Part shown: positions 1 to 7,796 of the stretch, piece after piece | How positions within the stretch are numbered: position 1 is the first letter of the stretch | How the letters are laid out: the number at the start of each line of letters is the position of its first letter | Assembly: GCA_013288485.1 (NCBI GenBank) | Contig: JABDBW010000021.1 | Coordinates: forward strand, 1-36,524 | Origin: Bacteroidota bacterium | GTDB lineage: Bacteria; Bacteroidota; Bacteroidia; Sphingobacteriales; Sphingobacteriaceae | Reading direction: 5' to 3' | Length of the DNA: 36,524 nt | The notes under the pieces: generated by a model | The model's database searches: none | What the model saw: only the letters and a program-made list of their open reading frames with translations | What the model was told of the DNA's origin: nothing | Program-made: the position numbers and the translations under genes

Positions 1-1957
1 GTTTTTGTTCCGTTATATCAACACATGAACCAATATATCCTGAAAAATTACCATTATCGTTAAACTGCGGCTGGCCGGTTATAATACACCAATGAATAGT
101 ACCGTCTGTATGGTTTAACCTGAACTCCACTTCAAACAAATCATGCATTGAAAATTCGTCTGTTAGCTTTTCAGCTACCTTTTGCCTGTCGGGAGCATAA
201 ATGCAATTTAGCCAGCCGTATCCAAGGTGCTCTGCATATTCGCAACCGGTCCATTCTATCCAGGTTTGATTTACATAGGTAACCGCACCTTTTTCATCCG
301 ACATCCATAGCGTTGTAGGGGCCGCGGAAGTAATATTACGCAGTAATTCTTCGCTATCAGCAAGGGCTTGTTTTGCTAAAATTTCGGGCCTGAGGTCGCG
401 CATTACTGCGCCTACAGCTATTGGCGCGCCGGAAATCGGGTCGTCAATACGGATACAGTTATTATAAACCGGAAAGATCTCCCTGGTTTTAAGATGCCGT
501 ACCAGCATAGTGCCCTCCCATCGGCCCTTGCTCATAACCGTAGGCAGTACCTCCTGTTCAACCTGTACAAAATGCGCGGGGTCATGCAATTCAGAGATCG
601 GAACTCTTAAAACATGCTCAACATCGTCAAAGCCCAGCAAATCTATGCCAGCCTGGTTAATGTATGAGTTTGTACCGTCCAAACTTAAAATAGACATCAG
701 GTCGACGCTATTATCAGCCAGTGTGATCAGCTTTCGCTGTTCTTCAATTGCCTTTCTTTGCTCGGTAATATCCAGCAGGGTACCTAATATGCGGGTTGCT
801 TTACCTTTAGCATCATAAAAAACCTTGCCTTCAACTTTCACCCAATGAATTGTTTTATCCTTCCATATTACACGTGCCTCGTATATCAATTTTCCGCTGG
901 TAATAGCTTGTACATGCGCATTTGCGCGCGGCTCTAAATCATCAGGATGAAAAACAGCCACATATTCATCGCGTTGCACCGGATCATCAAATCCAAAAAT
1001 GTTGGCAAAAATGGTTGATGTTATTATTTCGCCGGTTAACAGGTCTAAATCATAAGTACCCAAACCAACCGCCTGAACCGCGAGACGTGAACGTTCTTCG
1101 GCCTCTTCTATCCTTTTTTTTGCGTTAACCTGCTCGGTAACATCGGTAGCCACAGCGATCACGCCGGAAATTGTACCATCGTTCTCTTTAAATGGCTCAT
1201 AAACAAAATCAAAATATATCGTCTCTAATTTACGACCTTTCATAATTGTGACCGGAAGCCCCGAACCTTTGAATGATTTGCCCGTTAAGCGCACATTGTC
1301 CAGCAATTCTTCAAACCCCTGACCTTTTGATTGCGGGATAGCTTCAAAAATAGGCCGCCCTATCAACTCAGTCTGTCTTTTTGCATATATTTCACAAAGT
1401 GACGGGTTGATCAGGTCGACAACATATTCAGGTCCCTTAAATATGGCAATTCCCACGGGTGCCTGCATAAAAGTGGAATAGAGCTGCTGGCGCTGATGTT
1501 TAAGCGCTTCAACACCTGCCTTTTCCCGCTGGGTTACTTTATATAACTCCGTAACATTAATAGGCGAATGAATAAAATAGGCCACATCGCCATGCTCATC
1601 TAAAACGGGGGTATTGGTGGTTGTCCAGTAACGCTCCTCGAACTGGTCTGTTCCGGGTATAGGTATATCATACCGGTAATTGCTCATGGTATGCGGTTTT
1701 TTCGACCGGATAGCCTCGTCAAAAGAAAAAATAGTACGTTCAATGTTTTTTGATTCCTCGTCGGTAGGATTTGCTGGAAATGCACCAAAAACTGATTTTC
1801 CGATCAGTGCCTCCCGGCAGCTGTTGGTAGCCTTAAGGTAAGCATTATTTACATCGATAATAGTATAAAGGGGCTTATCAATGCTAATAATTAACATGGT
1901 AGCCTCGCTGTTATAAAAAATATCCTTATATCCTTCTTCCGTGAGTTTTGTGATCAT
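1..1957 (-). CDS. Multi-PAS domain sensor protein, N-terminal part (partial)
   Basis: Open frame of 652 codons from an ATG at 1957 that continues past the left edge, so the C-terminus is missing. Five PAS-like repeats can be read, roughly at residues 10-130, 155-285, 295-410, 415-540 and 545-650. Several end in the usual PAC-type closing motif before the next unit: INVTELYK, ATDVTEQVNAKKR, LLDITEQRKAIEEQ and CVDITEQ. No signal peptide or membrane segment is visible in this part, so it is probably cytoplasmic. In Bacteroidota such PAS arrays usually end in a HisKA/HATPase kinase, but no kinase module lies within the window, so that part is inference. It diverges from ruvB across about 220 bp of AT-rich DNA. 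Confidence 0.85.
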   Translation of the reverse strand, partial: MITKLTEEGYKDIFYNSEATMLIISIDKPLYTIIDVNNAYLKATNSCREALIGKSVFGAFPANPTDEESKNIERTIFSFDEAIRSKKPHTMSNYRYDIPIPGTDQFEERYWTTTNTPVLDEHGDVAYFIHSPINVTELYKVTQREKAGVEALKHQRQQLYSTFMQAPVGIAIFKGPEYVVDLINPSLCEIYAKRQTELIGRPIFEAIPQSKGQGFEELLDNVRLTGKSFKGSGLPVTIMKGRKLETIYFDFVYEPFKENDGTISGVIAVATDVTEQVNAKKRIEEAEERSRLAVQAVGLGTYDLDLLTGEIITSTIFANIFGFDDPVQRDEYVAVFHPDDLEPRANAHVQAITSGKLIYEARVIWKDKTIHWVKVEGKVFYDAKGKATRILGTLLDITEQRKAIEEQRKLITLADNSVDLMSILSLDGTNSYINQAGIDLLGFDDVEHVLRVPISELHDPAHFVQVEQEVLPTVMSKGRWEGTMLVRHLKTREIFPVYNNCIRIDDPISGAPIAVGAVMRDLRPEILAKQALADSEELLRNITSAAPTTLWMSDEKGAVTYVNQTWIEWTGCEYAEHLGYGWLNCIYAPDRQKVAEKLTDEFSMHDLFEVEFRLNHTDGTIHWCIITGQPQFNDNGNFSGYIGSCVDITEQK

Positions 1958-2175
1958 ATCCAGGTAATATTAGTAAGGGATCGGAATAAAATACTGATAG
2001 CCTATAACAAGTTTTCGTTATAATTGATTTGCAATATGTTAATTTTTTTTTGACAAGAGAGAACTTTGTTAATCTTCTTTATTTTATGTTAACGAATGTT
2101 AACAGATTGTCCTTATTTCTTTCCTGCTGATTAACAACACTAAAAAATCCGAAATAAAAATTTAATTTCGTCTTA
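1958..2175. promoter_or_regulatory. Divergent intergenic region, PAS sensor / ruvB
   Basis: AT-rich spacer between two divergent starts. On the plus strand TAATTTCG at 2163-2170, close to the Bacteroidota -7 consensus TAnnTTTG, lies 5 nt before the ruvB ATG. No convincing Shine-Dalgarno sequence is present on either side. No ORF was supported here. Confidence 0.4.
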
Positions 2176-3198
2176 ATGAATGAGCATCTTGACCCCGACG
2201 GTGAACGCCTCTCTCCTGCCGAGCGTGATATTGAAAAAGTTTTACGTCCGCAGGTATTCGAAGACTTTACCGGCCAGCATAAAATATTAGCCAATTTAAA
2301 GGTATTTGTACAGGCTGCCCGCCAGCGCGGCGAGGCGCTCGATCACGTATTGCTACACGGCCCGCCGGGGTTGGGAAAAACTACCTTGTCCTACATTATC
2401 GCCAATGAAATGGGGGTTGGCATCAAGATCACCTCGGGGCCCGTTTTAGATAAACCCGGCGACCTTGCCGGATTACTCACCAACCTGGAAACAGGCGATA
2501 TTTTATTTATCGACGAGATACACCGTTTAAGCCCCCTGGTTGAGGAATATCTTTATTCGGCAATGGAGGATTTCAAGATAGATATTATGCTGGAGAGCGG
2601 CCCAAATGCCCGCTCTGTACAAATATCGCTTAACCCGTTTACGCTGGTTGGCGCCACTACTCGCTCGGGCCTGCTTACCGCGCCTTTGCGTGCGCGTTTC
2701 GGCATTAACTCCAGGCTGGAGTATTATGATGCCAAATTGTTAACTACGATCGTGCTTCGGTCTGCATCCATATTAAAAACACCTATAAATGATGAGGGCG
2801 CCTATGAAATTGCCCGCCGCAGCCGCGGGACACCTCGTATCGCTAACGCCCTGCTGCGCCGTACACGCGATTTCGCCCAGATAAAAGGCGACGGCAATAT
2901 TGATACTATCATAGCCAAATATGCCCTTAACGCGTTGAATGTTGACGAACACGGTTTGGACGAAATGGACAATAAAATTTTAACCACCATTATTGATAAG
3001 TTTAAAGGAGGCCCCGTAGGTTTAAAAACAATCGCTACCGCCGTTGGCGAAGATGAAGGCACTATTGAAGAAGTTTACGAACCTTTTTTAATACAGGAAG
3101 GTTTTTTAATGCGCACCGCCCGCGGCCGTGAAGCTACCGAAAGCGCCTACAAGCATTTGGGTAAAATAAAATTAGGCGGTAACACTTCCTTGTTTTAA
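2176..3198 (+). CDS. ruvB: Holliday junction branch migration ATPase RuvB
   Basis: 340 residues, the normal length for RuvB. It is the hexameric AAA+ motor that, with RuvA, drives branch migration of Holliday junctions in recombination and repair. Visible signatures: the N-terminal [11 protein letters not shown] segment, Walker [10 protein letters not shown] near residue 63, Walker B FIDEIHRL, sensor GATTRSGLL, and LRARFGI, where RuvB carries its arginine finger. The C-terminal winged-helix domain is present ([10 protein letters not shown], then [18 protein letters not shown]). The ATG at 2176 gives the standard N-terminus. A gene for a secreted oxidoreductase follows after 40 nt on the same strand. 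ruvA and ruvC are not in the window. Confidence 0.97.
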   Translation: MNEHLDPDGERLSPAERDIEKVLRPQVFEDFTGQHKILANLKVFVQAARQRGEALDHVLLHGPPGLGKTTLSYIIANEMGVGIKITSGPVLDKPGDLAGLLTNLETGDILFIDEIHRLSPLVEEYLYSAMEDFKIDIMLESGPNARSVQISLNPFTLVGATTRSGLLTAPLRARFGINSRLEYYDAKLLTTIVLRSASILKTPINDEGAYEIARRSRGTPRIANALLRRTRDFAQIKGDGNIDTIIAKYALNALNVDEHGLDEMDNKILTTIIDKFKGGPVGLKTIATAVGEDEGTIEEVYEPFLIQEGFLMRTARGREATESAYKHLGKIKLGGNTSLF

Positions 3199-3238
3199 GT
3201 ATTTATTATTACTATTGCTTTCCAATTATAACCCTAAA

Positions 3239-4366
3239 ATGAAAAATCAATTTTATACTGAATTTGGCAAAAAGCTATGCTTATTTGCTCTTTTATTATC
3301 CTTTTCGTTCCTGTCTGCAAACGCCCAGGACACCCGTTTACGTTTAGGCGTATACGGCTTGAACCACGACCATATTGTTGGCTTTTTCAACCAATGGAAA
3401 ACCGGAAAGGCAAATGTGGTAGGCGTGTACGAACCCAGCAGGCCGTTATGGGAAAAATATAAGAAAAGGTATAACCTGCCCGATTCGATTTACTATGATG
3501 ATGTACATAAAATGATCAGGGAGCGCAAACCCGAAGTTATGTTAGGCTATAACGCGGTTGGAAAGCATGTGGATATTGTTGAGCTATGCGCACCATTACA
3601 TATACCGGTAATGGTTGAAAAGCCATTGGCAGCAACTTTAGCACAAGCTAAACGCATGGAAGCTTTAGCCAATAAATATAATATTAAATTATTAGTCAAC
3701 TATGAAACTACGTGGTACTCATCCTTCCAATATATTTATGATAAGGTTAACCAGGACAGTATCGGCAAGATACGCAGGATGGTCATCCGTGACGGCCATA
3801 GGGGCCCGGTTGAAATTGGCTGTAGCCCTGAATTTTTAGCCTGGTTAACTGATCCGGCTGACAATATGAACGGGGCGGGCCCTCTTAATGATTTTGGCTG
3901 TTATGGTTCCGACCTGGCAACCTGGTTAATGCATGGCGAACGGCCGATCGCGGTTACTGCTATTGCTAAACATTATAAACCGTTAGTTTATCCAAAAGTT
4001 GAGGATGATGCTACTATACTCGTTGAATACGCTACCGCCACCGCTTCCATTGAAGCCTCATGGAACTGGGCCTTAAATTTAAAGGATATGGAAGTTTGGG
4101 GTGAAAGAGGCGTTATACATGCCTTTGATGGCACAAACGTACAATTCAGGCTAAAGGAAGGGAACTTCGGGTTGGTAACTAAACCAAAAGCCCTTGCCGA
4201 ACCTAATAACGATCCGCTGGTTTATTTAACTGCGGTACTGCGCGGCAAAATATCATCAGAAAACGACCAGGCCGGTTTGAAATATAACATGATAGCCATG
4301 GAGATATTAGATGCAGCTAAAAGATCCATCAACGAAGGCAAACGAATTGTTTTACAACCTAAATAA
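3239..4366 (+). CDS. Secreted Gfo/Idh/MocA family oxidoreductase
   Basis: 375 residues from the ATG at 3239. An upstream in-frame TTG at 3215 would add eight residues ahead of a clean signal peptide, so the ATG is preferred. The signal peptide is a hydrophobic LCLFALLLSFSFLS core followed by SANA-Q, predicting export to the periplasm. The N-terminal Rossmann half begins with RLGVYGLNHDHI, a relaxed dinucleotide-binding turn. The family's EKP motif is present as VMVEKPLA, and the C-terminal half holds the substrate-binding sheet (GPLNDFGCYG, then EASWNWALNLKDMEVWG). Family members oxidise or reduce sugars and related polyols with bound NAD(P); the substrate cannot be read here. It follows ruvB by 40 nt but has no obvious functional tie to it. 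Confidence 0.88.
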   Translation: MKNQFYTEFGKKLCLFALLLSFSFLSANAQDTRLRLGVYGLNHDHIVGFFNQWKTGKANVVGVYEPSRPLWEKYKKRYNLPDSIYYDDVHKMIRERKPEVMLGYNAVGKHVDIVELCAPLHIPVMVEKPLAATLAQAKRMEALANKYNIKLLVNYETTWYSSFQYIYDKVNQDSIGKIRRMVIRDGHRGPVEIGCSPEFLAWLTDPADNMNGAGPLNDFGCYGSDLATWLMHGERPIAVTAIAKHYKPLVYPKVEDDATILVEYATATASIEASWNWALNLKDMEVWGERGVIHAFDGTNVQFRLKEGNFGLVTKPKALAEPNNDPLVYLTAVLRGKISSENDQAGLKYNMIAMEILDAAKRSINEGKRIVLQPK

Positions 4367-4377
4367 AATATAGCCCA

Positions 4378-4484
4378 CCTGTCATTTCGACGAGCCTGCC
4401 TGCCGGCTGGCAGGGAACGAGGAGAAATCTATACATATGCAATTTCCGGTGTATAGATTTCTCACTATCGTTCGAAATGACAGG
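4378..4484. repeat. Palindromic repeat, family A copy 1, with nested mini-palindrome
   Basis: Left arm begins CCTGTCATTTCGA (4378) and right arm ends TCGAAATGACAGG (4484); inner arms AGAAATCTATAC and GTATAGATTTCT also pair. Family A copies recur at 6525-6627 and 28791-28879. This copy carries an extra 20-bp GC-rich palindrome at 4395-4414 (arms CCTGCC and GGCAGG) inside the left arm that the other copies lack. It lies between two same-strand genes and may terminate or stabilise the upstream transcript. Confidence 0.85.
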
Positions 4485-4518
4485 TTGCTTTTGTAAGTCT
4501 AAAAATTAATTATATCAT

Positions 4519-5310
4519 ATGTCAAAATTATTCATCGCTTTATTATCATTCCTAACCTTATCTCTTACTACCGTAGCCATTGCCGAAGGCCCTAACCCGG
4601 CCGCTATTATGGCGCGTAAACAAGTGCCTGTATTATGCTATCACCAGATACGCGACTGGAAGCCAACAGATTCAAAAACAGCAAAAGATTATATTATACC
4701 CATAGCCGCGTTTAAGCAACATATAAAAATGCTGGCCGATAGCGGCTATCATACCATATTGCCCGACCAACTGTATAATTACCTTACAACTGGCGCGGCA
4801 TTACCAAGTAAGCCCATTATGCTCACGTTTGATGATACCGACCTTGACCAGTTTACCATTGCCGCGCCCGAGTTGAAAAAATATGGCTTTAAGGCGGTGT
4901 ATTTTATCATGACCGTATCATTAGGCCGCCCGCGCTATATGACCAAAGAACAGGTTAAAGCATTATCCGACGCGGGCAACATCATCGGCAGCCATACTTG
5001 GGACCATCATATGACCAGCAAATACAAACACGACCCTAATCCTAAAAAAGACGATTGGGTACTGCAAATTGATAAGCCGACAAAAAAACTGGAAGAAATA
5101 ACGGGCAAAAAAATAGACTATTTTGCTTACCCCTTTGGGATATGGAACAAATCGGGTTTTCCCGAACTGCATAAACGCGGTTTTAAAATTGCTTTCCAAT
5201 TAGCTGAAAAACGCGACCCGAACGACCCCCTAATGACCATCCGTCGTATATTGGATAGTGGGTATTGGACAACAAAGACGCTGAGCAAAAGTATTAAGCA
5301 AAGCTTTTAG
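4519..5310 (+). CDS. Secreted polysaccharide deacetylase (NodB homology domain)
   Basis: 263 residues with a signal peptide (LFIALLSFLTLSLTTVAIA, cleavage near AIA-EG). The NodB metal-dependent deacetylase motifs are visible: VPVLCYHQI near the start of the mature protein, MLTFDDT with the catalytic/metal Asp pair, SHTWDHH with the metal-binding histidines, and FAYPFGIWN as motif 3. Family members remove N- or O-acetyl groups from cell-surface or extracellular polysaccharides (PgaB/IcaB, chitin or peptidoglycan deacetylases); the substrate is not inferable. The order of elements resembles the short IcaB-like type. Its TAG stop overlaps the stop of the convergent small acidic gene. Confidence 0.9.
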   Translation: MSKLFIALLSFLTLSLTTVAIAEGPNPAAIMARKQVPVLCYHQIRDWKPTDSKTAKDYIIPIAAFKQHIKMLADSGYHTILPDQLYNYLTTGAALPSKPIMLTFDDTDLDQFTIAAPELKKYGFKAVYFIMTVSLGRPRYMTKEQVKALSDAGNIIGSHTWDHHMTSKYKHDPNPKKDDWVLQIDKPTKKLEEITGKKIDYFAYPFGIWNKSGFPELHKRGFKIAFQLAEKRDPNDPLMTIRRILDSGYWTTKTLSKSIKQSF

Positions 5311-5520
5311 GCCCCGCCCGCTGTATTAGATGAATCTTCTTCATTTTCGTCAGGGGTAGTTAAATCGTCGGTATCATTATCAGGCTGCTCTTCTTGCTCC
5401 TCCGCCTGTTGGCGGAGGCTGGGGGGGTTGGCCTTTTTCCAGGTTATTATCGCCGTCTTTATTAGTTACCGAGTCATCATCGTTGGTGATCTGCTCATCT
5501 TTAGGATCTATATTTTCCAT
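5307..5520 (-). pseudogene. Small acidic low-complexity protein, frameshifted at a C7 tract
   Basis: From the ATG at 5520 the minus strand reads a strongly acidic peptide (MENIDPKDEQITNDDDSVTN...). After the homopolymer C7 (G7 at 5421-5427 on plus) the frame runs into GARRAA and a stop, while the next frame continues as another acidic stretch (EEQEEQPDNDTDDLTTPDEN...) to a TAA at 5307-5309. The span of 214 nt is one base over 71 codons, so a single extra C would explain it. With six C the protein would be 70 residues. A 20-bp palindrome (5399-5418, arms CCTCCGCC/GGCGGAGG) lies next to the tract and could instead mark a short insertion. Function unknown. A sequencing error in the homopolymer is quite possible. 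Confidence 0.6.
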
Positions 5521-5584
5521 GGCTTTTATTGTAGATAACATCATTTAAAAAATCCTGTTTTTTATTTATGTTATCTTTGCATTT

Positions 5585-6520
5585 ATGCAGCAAAACCGGT
5601 CGGCATACAGCGAATTGATAAAGTCCGAAGCTAAAAACTTAGGCTTCTTGTTTTGCGGTATTGCCAAAGCCGGGTTTTTAGAAGAAGAAGCGCCGCGACT
5701 GGAAGCATGGCTAAAAAAAGGTATGCATGGCGAAATGCACTACATGGAAAACCATTTTGATAAGCGCCTCGACCCTCGTTTACTGGTTGACGGGGCCAGG
5801 TCTGTTATTTCATTAGGGCTAAATTATTATACTGAGGATTTGCAGGCCGATCCGCTTGCCCCCAAAATATCAAAATATGCTTACGGCGAAGACTACCATC
5901 TGGTAATTAAGGATAAGCTGAAACAACTGCTGCAAATTATAAACGAAAAAATTGGCGAAGTTGGCGGCCGCGCATTTGTTGACTCGGCACCGGTATTAGA
6001 CAAAGCCTGGGCGCAAAAAGCGGGATTAGGGTGGATAGGCAAAAACACCAATCTCATTAACCAAAAAACAGGCTCTTTTTTTTTCCTGGCCGAGTTGATA
6101 GTTGATATTGAACTGGAATATGATATTGAACCCTCTGCCGATCATTGCGGCACCTGTAAGCGCTGCATTGACGCCTGCCCAACGGAAGCCATTGTGGCTC
6201 CTTATGTGGTTGATGGTAGCAAGTGTATATCGTACTTAACCATTGAACTAAAAAACGAGATACCGCAGGAGTTTAAAGGAAAAATGGAAGGCTGGATGTT
6301 CGGTTGCGATATTTGCCAGGACGTTTGCCCCTGGAACAAATTTTCGGTATTACATAACGAAGCCGCGTTTACCCCCCGCCCCGAACTGCTAAACCTCAGC
6401 CGCAACGATCTTAAAGAAATAACCGAAGATGTTTTTGAAAAAATATTCAAAAACTCAGCGGTAAAACGCGCTAAATTTGCCGGGTTGAAGCGGAATATTA
6501 GCTTTTTGACAAAAATATAA
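5585..6520 (+). CDS. queG: Epoxyqueuosine reductase QueG
   Basis: 311 residues. QueG carries out the last step of queuosine biosynthesis, reducing epoxyqueuosine in tRNA to queuosine with cobalamin and two [4Fe-4S] clusters. The ferredoxin-like cluster motifs are clear: [16 protein letters not shown] near residue 188 and [13 protein letters not shown] near 240. Upstream, the conserved KYAYGEDYH and [18 protein letters not shown] segments of this family are present. TATCTTTG at 5572-5579 matches the Bacteroidota -7 box and ends 5 nt before the ATG, suggesting a leaderless or near-leaderless transcript. No other que gene is in the window. The gene ends against palindromic repeat A copy 2. Confidence 0.95.
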   Translation: MQQNRSAYSELIKSEAKNLGFLFCGIAKAGFLEEEAPRLEAWLKKGMHGEMHYMENHFDKRLDPRLLVDGARSVISLGLNYYTEDLQADPLAPKISKYAYGEDYHLVIKDKLKQLLQIINEKIGEVGGRAFVDSAPVLDKAWAQKAGLGWIGKNTNLINQKTGSFFFLAELIVDIELEYDIEPSADHCGTCKRCIDACPTEAIVAPYVVDGSKCISYLTIELKNEIPQEFKGKMEGWMFGCDICQDVCPWNKFSVLHNEAAFTPRPELLNLSRNDLKEITEDVFEKIFKNSAVKRAKFAGLKRNISFLTKI

Positions 6521-6524
6521 TAAA

Positions 6525-6627
6525 GCGTGTCATTTCGAACGAGGAACGAGAGAGAAATCTTAACCACCTTGCGAAGTAGCCTATGTACAGCGCTTAAGAT
6601 TTCTCACTATCGTTCGAAATGACACGC
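6525..6627. repeat. Palindromic repeat, family A copy 2
   Basis: Outer arms GCGTGTCATTTCGAACGA (from 6525) and the matching CGTTCGAAATGACACGC (to 6627), with inner AGAAATCTTA / TAAGATTTCT pairing. It fills almost the whole gap between the convergent stops of queG and the exonuclease gene, where a bidirectional terminator would be expected. Confidence 0.85.
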
Positions 6628-6639
6628 ATGATTAGGTAA

Positions 6640-7677
6640 CTATAAACCCTTCTTAAACTTATCAGCCAATTGTTTTAACATATCCTCGTTTATGGGCAGG
6701 GCAGGTTCTTCTTTCTTTTTAAAGGGTTTGTTTTCGTAGGGTTTGCTGAATGTTTTTTGAGGTTGCGGAGGTTGGGGTACATCCTTTTTTACAACTTTTG
6801 CAACATCTTCAACTTTTTCAACCTCGGCCACAATTTTTGGCTGGGCGGCTTTTTGCTGGCGTTCCGCTTGTCTTTTAGCATTCAGGCGATTATATATTTC
6901 TTCCAGTTTACGTTTGGTATATAACGGGAAATCGCCCTGCATCATCCATGAATAATAGCTTGGTTCAACATTAAAAACATCTTCAACTTTTTTGCCTTTA
7001 TGTTTTCCAAAATTAAATACTTCTTCGTTGTTGTCATTATAGGCCAGTCGGCCCGCAAAATCAACCGGGCGGTTCAAATTTGTAAACTTATGCAGCGCCT
7101 CAATATCATTAACAACGGGGATACTCTTATTACCCTTTTTGTCTTCCCATTCTTTATTTTCGTACCGGGCTATCTGCGCCAGTAACACTTCCATAGTGGC
7201 ACGGGTATCAGCTTCGGCAGAGTGTGCGTTTATTATATCCTTATTGCAGTAAAACTGGTACGCGGCCTTTAGCGTACGCTGTTCCATTTGGTGAAAAATA
7301 TTCTGTACATCAACAAAATGGCGGTTATCCAAATCAAACAAAACCCCCGCCCGTAAAAACTCCTCCATTAGCATCGGTATATCAAATTTATTAGAGTTAA
7401 AACCGGCCAGGTCACTGTTTGCCATAAATTCGGCAACTAATGGGGCCGCCTCTTTAAAGGTGGGGTCATTTTTTATATCCCCATCATAAATACCATGTAT
7501 CAGCGATGATTCCAGCGGAATAGGCATTTCGGGGTTTATGCGCCATGTTTTAACATCTTCCCTTCCGTCAGGATAAAGTTTAATAACTGATAATTCAACT
7601 ATACGGTCGGCGCCGATATTAATGCCGGTTGCTTCCAAGTCAAAAAAAGCCAGGGGGCGTTTTAAATTCAATTTCAT
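6640..7677 (-). CDS. 3'-5' exonuclease, DnaQ/RNase T fold
   Basis: 345 residues. The DEDD exonuclease motifs are visible: FFDLEATG (Exo I) near residue 13, FNSNKFDIPML (Exo II) near 95, and HSAEADTRATMEVL (Exo III, the HxxxxD form, so DEDDh) near 152. A second small domain follows near 220-265 (FNFGKHKGKKVEDV, then YYSWMMQGDFPLYTK), matching the DUF3820-like module found after exonuclease domains in this phylum. The C-terminal 70 residues are a Lys/Pro/Glu-rich tail. It may serve as a proofreading or repair nuclease; it is not attached to a polymerase. A weak -7-like CACCTTTG lies 10 nt upstream of the ATG at 7677. Confidence 0.88.
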   Translation of the reverse strand: MKLNLKRPLAFFDLEATGINIGADRIVELSVIKLYPDGREDVKTWRINPEMPIPLESSLIHGIYDGDIKNDPTFKEAAPLVAEFMANSDLAGFNSNKFDIPMLMEEFLRAGVLFDLDNRHFVDVQNIFHQMEQRTLKAAYQFYCNKDIINAHSAEADTRATMEVLLAQIARYENKEWEDKKGNKSIPVVNDIEALHKFTNLNRPVDFAGRLAYNDNNEEVFNFGKHKGKKVEDVFNVEPSYYSWMMQGDFPLYTKRKLEEIYNRLNAKRQAERQQKAAQPKIVAEVEKVEDVAKVVKKDVPQPPQPQKTFSKPYENKPFKKKEEPALPINEDMLKQLADKFKKGL

Positions 7678-7796
7678 ATTGGTTATGCAAAGGTGGCAAA
7701 AGTCTTTAAAATTTCCCGTACTATGAATTATTTAATATTTTTTATAATTATATAAAATATCATACCTTAATACCTCGTAAACCCAATCTCAAAAAA

